NCBI GenBank assembly: GCA_022036555.1
Contig: CM039137.1
Span: 26,157,862-26,221,861, forward strand
DNA: 64,000 nt
Direction of reading: 5' to 3'
Source: Microstegium vimineum
Taxonomy: Eukaryota > Streptophyta > Magnoliopsida > Poales > Poaceae
Part shown: one piece after another, positions 48,187 through 57,501 of the stretch
How positions within the stretch are numbered: the stretch's first letter is position 1
How the letters are laid out: each line of letters begins with the position of its first letter
Program-made: the position numbers and the translations under genes
The notes under the pieces: generated by a model
What the model saw: only the letters and a program-made list of their open reading frames with translations
Told to the model about the DNA's origin: nothing
Database searches by the model: none

Positions 48187-48414
48187 TCGATAAAACATAT
48201 CATAGCCCCCAGAGGAGTTCTTAATCACTCCTCTAGGGCCTCGGGGGCTACCCCCGCGGGGTGCGCTCGCGCGCACCCCACGGAGAATCGAACTTCTCAC
48301 TAACCCTGCAGGTCAAGGGCAGAAGCTCCGGGTAATCCTTACTCCCCCCAAGAAAACACATATCATAGCCCCCAGAGGAGTTCTCAATCACTCCTCTGGG
48401 GCCTCGGGGGCTAC
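48187..48414 (+). repeat. Duplicated polypurine-tract segment before the 3' LTR
   Basis: The segment CATATCATAGCCCCCAGAGG ... GCCTCGGGGGCTAC occurs at 48198-48251 and again at 48358-48414, the second ending exactly at the LTR TGTCGG. Between them a GC-rich hairpin (GTGCGCTCGCGCGCAC) is seen. Confidence 0.8.
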
Positions 48415-49754
48415 TGTCGGGTACATAGGTAAGGGGTACCCTAAACCCTTCGATAAATTAACGCTAAACATAGCAACCATTTTTAAGACAGGAATCAACC
48501 AACCGCTCAAGTCAGCGAAGAAGAGCCCACCGCACAAGGCCCCCTGCGCCGGCAATATCGACCAGTCAAGGGCCGGCCCACCTCAATGGAAAGAGATGGG
48601 CCAGGGGCCGAACGAACGACCCCTCCGCCTCTACCTCGACACCGAATGATGGACCGGGGGTCGAACGAACGACCCCTCCGCCTCTACCTCATTGCCAAAT
48701 GACGGACCGAGGGTCGAACGAACGACCCCTCGGCCTCTACCTCGACCTCTCCCCTCCGCCTCTGCTCCAACCCTACCTCGACGCCGAGTGACGGACCAGG
48801 GGTCAAACGAACGACCCCTCGGACGGGAAACTCGATCAGCCCAACTGCTCCCGGCATGGGTTAAAGTAAATCCGCCTAACACCATGGGCGCCCACGACCG
48901 CTGTCGAATCCATCAACTCACCGCCATGTCCTGGACCTCCGTCAAACTGTGCTGCCACTGTCGCCACGTCGCAAGGACGGACTCTAGAAGCACCCTCGAA
49001 ACGTGAACAGTACAGCCCTCGACGACGCCTTCGGGAATACAACAAGGCCACGCAGGTCTCGACCCCTCCCCTCGACCGGGGGGCTCGACCCCTACCTCCA
49101 ACAACTCCGGTATGGGGCCCGTCCCATCCGCCCCATCCTGCTTCAACTGTGGGACTCACGACAGCCTGCGGAAGGACGATCCTGCTACATGCCGCGACGA
49201 CTTCCACTGTCACCATGCCCCAGAGCGCCGGAAGGACGGGAAGGCCATGCCGCCACAGTGCTCGACGTCCCTTCGCCAACACTATGCCGCGGACACACCG
49301 CCCATGCTACAACAGTTTAGGACCCTGTACCCTCGGGCCTCCCCTTGGTCTATAAAAGGGGACGCCGAGATAGAAGAAGGGGATCTTCGGATCCGACATC
49401 CGGTCCTTTTTCGGACACGACAGACTCAGACTTCAGCTCTGATCCCCACACTCCACACACCTCGTTGCTTGATCGACCCCTCGAGCAACAAACCAACCGC
49501 CTAGGGTAGCCCTGCTAGCCTTAGACATCAGCTCACTCTGAGAAACTCCGTGTAAATCAGCTTGTACCCCCCCCCCATGTACGAGCACTTTGGGTGCGAG
49601 ATAATACAAGTCATCCTCCCCCGCTGGACGTAGGGCCTTCTTTGCCCGAACCAGGATAAATCTTGTGTCCTTCTTGCATCACATCTGGGAGAGGGAGCAC
49701 GCAATATACAAATTTACTAGTTGGTGGTCTTGACCCCGGGTCATAACACCGACA
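48415..49754 (+). repeat. Element C 3' LTR
   Basis: 1340 bases, same length as the 5' LTR. Starts TGTCGGGTACATAGG, ends ACCGACA; tandem units and a TATAAAAGG box are retained. Confidence 0.95.
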
Positions 49755-49857
49755 TGATTGATTTGAACATTCTAGAATCCCCGGTCATGTGTTGAGTGCA
49801 CCCACTATCAAGCACCCAATGCCTTCCTCCGGCTTTGTAATTTACCTATAAAACAAA
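49755..49857 (-). pseudogene. Element B protease fragment beside the Gypsy insertion
   Basis: On the - strand, directly after the gag stop: TAA, three codons, TAG, then VNYKAGGRHWVLDSGC and TQHMTG, the retropepsin DSG motif. It is severed at the element C target site; the rest of pol lies at 33661 and below. Confidence 0.85.
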
Positions 49858-51891
49858 TTAGTTCTTCTTAGGTATCCATACTTGTTTGGGTCCTCCAAAG
49901 TTAGTGACCAAGGATTTTGGCACCCAAATTGCCTTCTTATTTGGGCCAACAATGGGTGTGCCAACATACTTAGCCTTTACACCATCTCTCCCTTTGGTAA
50001 GCGTATAACATGAATAAAAATGAATAGAGGTGGATTTAGCAAACTTGGTTTGGCTCATGTTTAGTTTGCAATATTGGTCAACATGCCCCACTTGCTTGCA
50101 ACTATTGCAATACCGACCATTGCTTCTCACAAAGCTAGGCTTTGGAGTCACAAAGGTGGCCTTGCCTTTCTTGGGGGTATAGCCCAATCCCTCTTTGTAG
50201 TGGGAAAATCTTTGGCTACCCAAGCACTTTAGCAAGCGGGCATCTCCACCATATGCCTTACCCAAAGCATGAGTGAGTTCATTAACATCATTTTTCAACT
50301 TTTCATTTTCACTCACTAGTGTAGCATCATCCTTTGAGCTTTCACTAGTGGATGTGCAAGTGGAAGTGCTAGTGTCGGTTGGGGTGACAATGATAGGAGT
50401 GAAAAATGATTCATCAAGAATATCACAAGTGACTCCAATATCACATGATGCAACAACCTTGTCCTTGTTTTGCTCAAGGAGGGAGGAGTGAGCTTTTTCA
50501 AGCTTGTAGTGAGTCCTCTCAAGCTTCTCATGGGCTTCCATTAGCCTCTCATGAGAGCCATTGAGCACATCAAAGGATTGTTCAAGAGCCTTAAACTTCT
50601 TGTTCAACTCTTTGCACTCCTTCCTCTTTGCCTCAAAGCAAGCATAAGTTTGCTTCATCATATCTACTAGTTCTTCCTTGGAGTACTCCTCCTCATCATC
50701 ACTACTATCATCATCACTATCACTATCATCATGAGATTGTACCTTAGATGGATTAACCATGAAGCATGATGGAGTGTCGAAGATGGATGGCTTGTTGTTG
50801 ATAACAATGCTTGCCAATGCCTTCTTCTTGGACTTCTTTTTCTCATCATCACTAGAATCATCATCGGAAGAATCATCACTATCCCAAGTCACCATATAGG
50901 ATTCACCCTTCTTCTTCTTGGTGAAAGATAGCTTCTTCTCCTTCTTATCATGCTTGTTCTTCTTTTTCTCATCATCATCACTATGATTGGGACAATCCGC
51001 AATCATGTGATCGGTGCTCTTGCACTTGTAGAATTTTCTCATATACTCTTTGCTCTTCATGTTGTCTCTTCTCTTTCTAGCACCATAGCCCTTCTTCTTC
51101 ATGAACTTGCCAAACTTCCGCACAAAGAGGGCCATCATCTCATCATCAATATCACTAGCCTCTTCATCATCACTTAATTCTTGCTTCTTTTCTTTGCCCT
51201 TGTTCTTGGATGATGATGCCTTGAATGCTAAGCTCTTCATTTCCTTCTTTTCTTCCTTGACCTCTTCTTCTTCACTTTCTTTATTATATTGCTCTTCGGT
51301 CATGATTTCTCCAAGCACTTCATTTGGAGTGATCTTGTCCAAACCATCTCTCCTAATTATTTGCCTCAAAGTTTTGTATTTCTTGGGCAAACAACCAAGA
51401 AAGCGGTTTGAGAAGTCTTCATCCTTGACCTTCTCACCCAAGCTCTTGAGATCGTTGATGATTACTTGGAGCCTATGGAACATCTCTGGAATAGACTCAT
51501 CATCCTTCATCTTGAAGTGAGATAGCTTGTCCTTGAGCATGTACAACTTGGCATTCTTCACGGTGGCGGTGCCCTCATATGTATCCTCAAGTCTCTTCCA
51601 CACTTCACTTGCCTTCTCAAGATCTTTGATTTGCTCAAACACCTTGGAGTCAATGCCATTGTAGATCACATTGAGTGTCATGGTGTTGCATTGCCGGTTC
51701 TCTTGCCCTCTAGGTGTGGGAGCGGCTTCATCAAGAATGACAAAGTCATGTTCGGTCACACTCCACACCTTCTTATGTATTGATCCTAGATGCATCTTCA
51801 TCTTCCTCTTCCAATAATCAAAGGATGTGCCATCAAACATTGGTGGTTTGCTTCCAACATGGTTGAATTGTACTTCAGCCATCACTAACAC
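49858..51891 (-). CDS. Element B gag polyprotein
   Basis: 677-codon open frame. N-terminal UBN2-type gag fold (FDGTSFDYWKRKMKMHL), acidic/Lys-rich linkers with Asp-Ser runs, and a long coiled coil (LERTHYKLEKAHSSLL). There are two zinc knuckles: the first reads FYKCKSTDHMIADC, with its first Cys replaced by Phe, while the second (CNSCKQVGHVDQYC) is intact. It is the only retroelement ORF in the window without an interruption. Start chosen at 51891, though the ATG at 51882 (MAEVQFNH) is equally likely. Confidence 0.9.
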   Translation of the reverse strand: MLVMAEVQFNHVGSKPPMFDGTSFDYWKRKMKMHLGSIHKKVWSVTEHDFVILDEAAPTPRGQENRQCNTMTLNVIYNGIDSKVFEQIKDLEKASEVWKRLEDTYEGTATVKNAKLYMLKDKLSHFKMKDDESIPEMFHRLQVIINDLKSLGEKVKDEDFSNRFLGCLPKKYKTLRQIIRRDGLDKITPNEVLGEIMTEEQYNKESEEEEVKEEKKEMKSLAFKASSSKNKGKEKKQELSDDEEASDIDDEMMALFVRKFGKFMKKKGYGARKRRDNMKSKEYMRKFYKCKSTDHMIADCPNHSDDDEKKKNKHDKKEKKLSFTKKKKGESYMVTWDSDDSSDDDSSDDEKKKSKKKALASIVINNKPSIFDTPSCFMVNPSKVQSHDDSDSDDDSSDDEEEYSKEELVDMMKQTYACFEAKRKECKELNKKFKALEQSFDVLNGSHERLMEAHEKLERTHYKLEKAHSSLLEQNKDKVVASCDIGVTCDILDESFFTPIIVTPTDTSTSTCTSTSESSKDDATLVSENEKLKNDVNELTHALGKAYGGDARLLKCLGSQRFSHYKEGLGYTPKKGKATFVTPKPSFVRSNGRYCNSCKQVGHVDQYCKLNMSQTKFAKSTSIHFYSCYTLTKGRDGVKAKYVGTPIVGPNKKAIWVPKSLVTNFGGPKQVWIPKKN

Positions 51892-51927
51892 CGAAGGTTG
51901 TTAAGCCTTGATAATAGCGGTGACCAC

Positions 51928-51940
51928 GGCTCCGATACCA
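51928..51940 (-). other. Primer-binding site of element B
   Basis: TGGTATCGGAGCC on the - strand, two bases inside the 5' LTR; initiator-Met tRNA type. Confidence 0.8.
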
Positions 51941-51942
51941 CT

Positions 51943-53657
51943 TGAAAGGTCCTAGATGGCTAGAGGGGGGTGAATAGCCTAATAAAATTTCTACAAAACA
52001 CTAGAGCAAAAGGTTAGATAACACTTAAGCAAAGATTTTTGCTCTAGCTCTACTTGGGGTGTAAAGCCACCTATCTAATGCAATTCTAGTTAGCTAAGTT
52101 CCTAACAAACAATAGCAAGAACCTAAGGCACTTAACTTGAGCTAGCAAGAACAACTAACAAGCTAACTAGAGAGCTAACTAAGCAAGATATGAACAAGGT
52201 AAATACAAGAGAGGAGGAGATTGTTATATCGATGTCTTGTGATGTATGGATGTCAATGTAGAGAACCAATCACAATGAATACCAACGAGTAGCTGGGAGA
52301 CAAGATGGCAATCGATTTTTCTCCCGAGGTTCACTTGGTTGCCACCAAGCTAGTCCCCATTGTGTCGACTACTCAAGTGGTGATTCGGTGGCTAATAGGC
52401 AATGACAAGCCTAGCCCACTAACTCGGGCGCCACAAGAATCCACCCAAATGAGAGTAACTCAATGACACGAGCAATCCACTAGAGTTACCCTTTGGCGCT
52501 CCGTCGAGGTGGGTACAAGCCCTCTCACAAGTCGATGAAGCCGGCCACGAACAATCACCAACACGTGCCGAAGCTTCTCCGCAATCGCCAAGCCGTATAG
52601 GTGTTGGAAAACACCAAGAATAACAAGAAATCCCGCGGCGATGACGATGACCAAGTGCCACTAAGATGCAATGCAATGATCAAGCACTTGGTTCACTCAA
52701 ACTCTCAAGAATTAGCAACACAAGCAAAGAGAGATGAGTTGGAGGGCTTCTCAAGCAAGCACAAAGAGTGAGAATGAATGGGAGGTGCAAGAGTTCCTGC
52801 TTGAGCCGGCCAAAAGCACTTATATAGCCCTCCATCAAAAGCTAGCCGTTTTGCCCCTTGATCCTGCTTTCCTGCGTGACTCCGGACGCAAGTTGCATGG
52901 GGGGTCCAGACTAAAACGCATGCGTCCGGACCCTCCTCCACTTTGAATCCATCCGTTGGCGCCCTTTCTGGTGTCGACGTGTCGCCTCCGGACGCAGACA
53001 ACAGTAGCGTCCGGACTCGCTTTCTTCTGCGTCCGGATCCAACTCAGAGAGCATCCAGAGAGCGCATTTGCCCCGGACCCGCGACCGGAGTCCTACGTCC
53101 GGACCTTACTCCGCATCCGGAGGTCCTGTGTGCTGTCAGCCGAGGCTGGGGTATGCTACCAGACGCATCTGCGTTTGTCCGGACTCAGCTACCCTAGCGT
53201 CCGGACCTTGCGTCCGGACCCCTTTTTCTTGTCCAAACATATTGCTTCTTCTTCTCCAAGTCTTCAAGTGCCAACACCATGTCTTCCAAAAATTTGTTAC
53301 CTGTGTTAGCCTTTGTAAAGATATTTTCTTGGATTTGTTTCGTGTTTGTGTCACTTAGGTTCATTTTATATGTATGCAATGCAAACCTAGTGGCACAAGA
53401 TAACCGCAATCGAAACGAGTTTTCCCTTCTTGATAGTACGACTATCTATCCTAAATGTGATCACACTCTCTATAGTGTCTTGATCACTAAACCAAAAATG
53501 GCCCTATGATATACCTTTGCCTTGAGCCCATTTTGTTTTTCTCTTTCTTATTTTCCTTAGTCATGGAGCACTTGATCTATCATGATCCTTCATCTAGCTC
53601 CACTTGTCAATTTGGTTCATCCTATCTTGATCATTCACTTAACAATAGGGGCTTTCA
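51943..53657 (-). repeat. Element B 5' LTR (right in window)
   Basis: 1715 bases, TGAAAGGTCC ... GGGGCTTTCA. Carries the same GTCCGGAC palindrome cluster (52870-53220) as the left copy and about 150 extra bases at 52155-52305; lacks about 50 bases near its end. Confidence 0.92.
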
Positions 53658-53662
53658 CCGGC

Positions 53663-53925
53663 GACGCCCGTGATGGCAACCGAGTACACGGGTCCCACTA
53701 CAGGAGCGGACTGCAGAGGCCACGATGGCGACGATGAACGCCGGGGACAGGAGCAGCGATAGCGTGATGGCAGGCATAGCGACGATGACGAGCGGGCTGC
53801 GGGCCGCCGCGAACGCCGCAAGTTTTACACGGCGGAAAACGGACCGCCACGTGTGCCCGCGTTCAAGGAAGCGGCGTGTGCGGACGCGAGACAGGTTGTC
53901 CGCCGCCGCGCCGTTTGCATGCGTA
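53663..53925 (-). pseudogene. LEA-2 / NHL-like gene fragment, N-terminal part
   Basis: On the - strand it encodes a basic segment, a long hydrophobic stretch (ITLSLLLSPAFIVAIVASAV) and, after a frameshift near 53695, PVYSVAITGVAG. Removing element B and one CCGGC copy joins this to the VNVTF-type domain at 27492-28008, giving the TM-plus-LEA-2 layout of NHL-like proteins. Start codon and upstream exon are not visible. Confidence 0.6.
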
Positions 53926-54359
53926 AGTGCACCCATACTCTTTGGTGGAAATTTAAGCATTTTTTATTCGCTCACGAACCAATTCTTGAACTGCATACCA
54001 GCATACAACTATTTGCAGAATCATAGGAAGCTAAGACTCCTGCCTGCTATCTCCAAAGTGAGCAAGACTCTATTGTCTGTGAAAAGTTAATTTTAGATAT
54101 AATCACAAAATCTGGATCCCAATGTGGCCACTTCTGCCCTAACAATATCTACTGAGAAACTTCGATATCCGATATTATGACTAGAATTTTCTAAGATTAT
54201 GATTCAAGAGCTCTATTATAAGGTAACTAATGTGGATAATATTGCATTGGTCGCATAGGTTACTAGAATAAAGAAGTGAGAAGTGCAATGTGGAGTGTTA
54301 TAAGTACCAGCAACAAAGTGAACACGGGTTCTACTCCAACCCCAACATCAACATCGTAG
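53926..54359 (+). pseudogene. Decayed second copy of the 22.5 kb unrecognised gene
   Basis: Aligns to about 22545-23012: TTTGGTGG(A/C)AA, GAACTGCATAC, GGAAGCTAAGACT, TGGATCC(A/C)AATGTGGCC and the terminal CCAACATCAACATCGTAG. Many indels break every frame. It abuts the LEA-2-like fragment directly. Confidence 0.8.
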
Positions 54360-54877
54360 TTTGTGCATTTAGTTAATTATTGGTGCTAAAGTTAGTTGTG
54401 TTGTTACATTAGCATAACCTACCACCTATGGAATACACGCTGCATCTTCAAGGCTTTCCTTTATGATTGTTGTTCCATTGCCTACACTTTGCTCATTTTT
54501 TGTATTATTATGCGGAAGTGTGTTGTAAAGATCTTTTGCACCGTTATAAATGTTATTGGGGCAAGTGTCCAGAGTAGAGTTGAGAGGTGAATGTAGTTGG
54601 AGAAGGTCCTCCAGAGAAGGCTGGTGGGAGAAGGTCCCTCAGAGAAGGCCCGTGATGAAGGCCGACAGGAGAAGGTCTCGCAGAGAAGACCCCCGACGAA
54701 GGCCAGCGAGAGGAGGCCGCAACAAAGGCTAGAGGGTGAAGGTTTTGGATGGAGGCCCGATGATTGTTTTGCTTGGAGGCTTCACGAAGAAGGTTCTAAC
54801 ACGCGAGGGTGGAGTGAGGCGATGGCAAGAGGTTGCAAAAAATGTGTGTGAGAGGAGATCACTCATTGCCCTCATGC

Positions 54878-54924
<47 letters not shown>

Positions 54925-55925
54925 ATGGTAATTTACATACGGACCCTTGATGGGGAAGATTTGACGATCTACTACACTAACTCCTATTGGGCTTGTTTCG
55001 GGCTCCCCCAACAGGGCCCCTTAGCTACTAGGTTATGACATGTTCTACATGACCTAATAGGTGTTCATACAAGAGGCACAATACAATTTGAACATTGGTT
55101 GTGAGGATCACCCTTCGCAACTCACACGTACACGCCTCACTAAAATCTCCACCCCAAAACCCCTATGGGAAAAAGGGGACATGTTCTGATTCCAAAGACA
55201 TCCACCTATGAATGTCTTCACCTTTGGGCTTAGGCTTCTTTCTCCACTTATATGACATGGTTCATTGGCTTTGCCTGGCACACATGCCTACATCTTCAAG
55301 GCCTTCTCCTGCAACATCTTCTCGACGCATAGGTCTTTAGCACTTAGGACTTCTAGGCATGGCGATATATCTTTGAGCCTTCTCAATGAGGAGGTCTTCG
55401 TTTTTGAGGCCTTCTCTTAGCGTAGGGTCTTCATCTTCAAGCCTTCTCGGTGAGGGGGTCTTCGTCTTCAAGCCTTCTCGTCCAAGAGGGCGAATTGATC
55501 CATGTGAATATAGGCTCCCCCAACAAATGTGACGTGAAGAGAGAGGCTGCTAGTGAAGTATTGTGAAATGTATGTGCAACAATCTTGTTTGTTTAGATGC
55601 CAATAGTAAATTGTTGTGAATCCAAGCCTCTTCAAGTTGGTTTTAGCAAAAACTACATGGGTTTATTTCAAAGCATGAACAAGCATGTTTCGCCTTACTC
55701 CACTTATATAAAGGGAGTACTCTACCAATGTTAATAGCTATGTGAGACAACCACAAGGTAGCTGACAAATTCCAAAACCATAGTCCACAGAGATGTTATC
55801 AAACTCAAAACATCATATAGGTCAATTTGATCATTAGATGGCCAAAAAACAACGCTATGCTTCTTACGGAGCAGTTCGCTGACAGTATCTAATATTGTAT
55901 CATTGTATGCATCACAGCACACGTA
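54360..55925 (+). repeat. Second copy of the unrecognised gene's 3' flank, with an insertion
   Basis: Corresponds to 23013-23745. Homology stops at about 54553 and resumes at about 55524, so 54554-55523 is inserted DNA. Confidence 0.7.
54554..55523. mobile_element. Insertion with GAGAAGG/CCTTCTC inverted subterminal repeats
   Basis: About 970 bases beginning TTGGGGCAAG and ending CTCCCCCAACA. The left part repeats GAGAAGG(T/C)C and the right part CCTTCTC, so the ends are inverted to each other. AAATGT lies at both borders and once in the empty copy near 23375. (TA)20 is at 54881-54921. It looks like a non-autonomous DNA transposon; family not assigned. Confidence 0.5.
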
Positions 55926-56188
55926 TGACACCCGACAAAGGCGGAATCATCACATCACATGGCGACTTTCTAGTTTTAAGTTTTTTCATTTGAAAACTTT
56001 GTGATGTTAAAAAATTAATATAAAATTTCAGCACCATAATAATCGTAAAGTAGCGTTTGTCGCATTAGAAAAATAATATATTTTTATATCGAGTCAAATG
56101 AAGATTCTTTTTATGCGATAGTTGTAGGTGTCAATAAGATCTATAAATTTATAGTTTTGATTTTTTTTTTATTTGTGGACGTTTAAGA
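55926..56188. other. AT-rich sequence inside the right inverted repeat
   Basis: No gene. T-runs and TTTTCATTTGAAAAC-like text resemble subterminal regions of DNA transposons. Confidence 0.35.
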
Positions 56189-56366
56189 TGCTAAAAAATA
56201 ATAGAAAATAGAAACCCACTTTTGAAAGCAACCGATGACTAAATTTATCCGATTTTAATAGTTGAAACTTGAAATATGTCTTTTACCTGTTTTCATAGTT
56301 GAAGGTTGAAAATTGAACTTCAATGTAAGCTATAGATGTTGAAAAGTACTCCGGATAGTTTGCCCA
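56189..56366 (-). repeat. Right arm of the inverted repeat resembling a Mutator-like TIR
   Basis: Its reverse complement starts GGGCAAACTATCCGG and continues TTTTCAACATCTATAG ... ATTTTCAACCTTCAACTATG, matching 4579-4725 in order over about 150 bases. Flanking bases do not form a convincing target duplication with the left arm. Confidence 0.5.
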
Positions 56367-57012
56367 GTAAAAATAGTCAGATGCAGAAATCCTGAAGTAC
56401 GGTTGCTTTTAACCCCCATAGTACCTACAGAAATGCTGCTCTGAGTGCTCGGTTAAATGGGGTTCAGAATTTACTCCCCGTATCAACTGGTGGAAAATGC
56501 TGCATTTCGCCGCTTGTCCACGCGGCACGCCTCGCTAACCCAACACCGGCTCGCTGTCGCTGCTCGCATAGGATCCTAGACAGTCAACTACTCCAGAGTC
56601 CAGACTTCAGTACCAGTAGGCGACAACGTCTCTCTTCTCATGCCAGTGGACCCCCACGTTCCCCTCCCTCCGGACCCCACCCACCAGACTAGCCGTTGCC
56701 CCTCGCGGCCTCACTCACTGGGTCACTCCTCACTCCTCAGTCCTCAACGCCGCGCCCCCAACCCCAACGGCCAAATTCCTCCTCGCCACGCCGCCCCCGC
56801 CCGCGCAGGCATAAGTACCCACCACTCCGCCGCTCCCTCTCCACCACTCCAAACCTCCCTCTCTCGATCTCGACCTCGCCCGCCAGCAAGCCATCCCGCT
56901 CCCTCGGCAGGCTTCCAAGGCAAGCAAGCGGCCGCCCGCTCGCTCGGGTACTGCTAGAGTCGAGACCCAAGTCCACTCAACCCAACAGCTTCCGAGTCCG
57001 GCGGCGGCGGCG
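56367..57012 (+). promoter_or_regulatory. Promoter and 5' UTR of the four-helix membrane protein gene
   Basis: AT-rich until about 56460, then increasingly GC-rich. A weak TATA-like GCATAAGTA is at about 56813, followed by a CT-rich Y-patch (CTCCCTCTCTCGATCTCG, about 56860) typical of plant transcription starts. Exact start not determinable. Confidence 0.45.
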
Positions 57013-57501
57013 ATGGCGGGCAAGTCGCACACGCACAAGGCGTTCCTCCTCTGCAACTACATCCTCCTGGGCGCCGCCTCCAGCTGCATCTTCCTGACGC
57101 TGTCGCTGCGGCTGCTGCCGTCCCCGTGCGGCCTCCTCCTGGTCTTCCTGCACGCCCTCACCGCCGTCTTCTCCGCGGCCGGCTGCTCGGGCTCCTTCAC
57201 GGCGCCCGCCACGCCCGCGCAGTGGCACAACGCGCACACAGCCGGCGCCGCGCTCACCGCCATCTTCCAGGGCGCCGTCGCGCTGCTCGCCTTCACACGC
57301 ACCTCCGACTTCCTCGCCGAGCTCCAGTCCTACGTCCGCGACGAGGACGGCGCCGTCATCCTCAAGATGGTCGGCGGCCTCGGTACCGCCATCTTTGTCC
57401 TCGAGTGGGCCGCGCTCGCGCTCGCCTTCTCCCTCCGCCTCGATGACGAGGAGAACGACGACGACCTCCACGCCAAGAACTGGCAGTCGTACCACGTCTG
57501 A
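57013..57501 (+). CDS. Four-helix plant membrane protein, unknown function
   Basis: 162 codons, ATG in a good context (GGCGGCGATGGCG), stop TGA at 57499-57501, no intron needed. Four hydrophobic helices are predicted at about residues 11-33, 37-58, 73-95 and 117-141, with a short His/Lys N-terminus and an acidic C-terminal tail (DDEENDDD). Conserved-looking blocks are LCNYILLGAASSCIFLTLSL and FTRTSDFL. It resembles a plant family annotated only as transmembrane protein. Strong GC bias is as expected of a grass gene. It sits tail to tail with FAS1, 675 bases apart. Confidence 0.85.
   Translation: MAGKSHTHKAFLLCNYILLGAASSCIFLTLSLRLLPSPCGLLLVFLHALTAVFSAAGCSGSFTAPATPAQWHNAHTAGAALTAIFQGAVALLAFTRTSDFLAELQSYVRDEDGAVILKMVGGLGTAIFVLEWAALALAFSLRLDDEENDDDLHAKNWQSYHV

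Larger units (their letters stand above)
33667..49754 (+). mobile_element. Gypsy element C (Tat lineage) nested in Copia B
   Basis: Two LTRs of 1340 bases each, TSD TGATT at 33662-33666 and 49755-49759. Order is gag, protease, reverse transcriptase/RNase H, a second archaeal-type RNase H, integrase, then about 5 kb carrying an antisense gene; the extra RNase H and antisense ORF mark the Tat lineage. The + strand polyprotein stays in one frame from 35666 to 41485 with six stop codons. Confidence 0.95.
28009..53657 (-). mobile_element. Copia element B (Sirevirus type), split by Gypsy element C
   Basis: LTRs at 28009-29614 and 51943-53657, TSD CCGGC at 28004-28008 and 53658-53662, primer site TGGTATCGGAGCC and polypurine tract AAAAAGGGGGAGAT. 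Gag is open (677 codons); pol has three stops in one frame. No env-like ORF follows pol, unlike element A. The Gypsy insertion at 33667-49754 lies just after the protease active-site motif. The host sequence is the LEA-2-like fragment, which reads on across the insertion. Confidence 0.93.

Noticed and set aside
54881..54921. (TA)20 tract as a functional origin or terminator
   Set aside because: Simple microsatellite inside a mobile insertion.
26478..55925. Helitron as the gene-capturing agent
   Set aside because: I could not find a CTRR end with a preceding hairpin and a TC start bracketing the fragments, and CACTA- and MULE-like ends are present instead.
57013..57501. Membership of the four-helix protein in DUF1218
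   Set aside because: Length and helix number fit but the Cys pattern and N-terminus do not match what I recall of that family.
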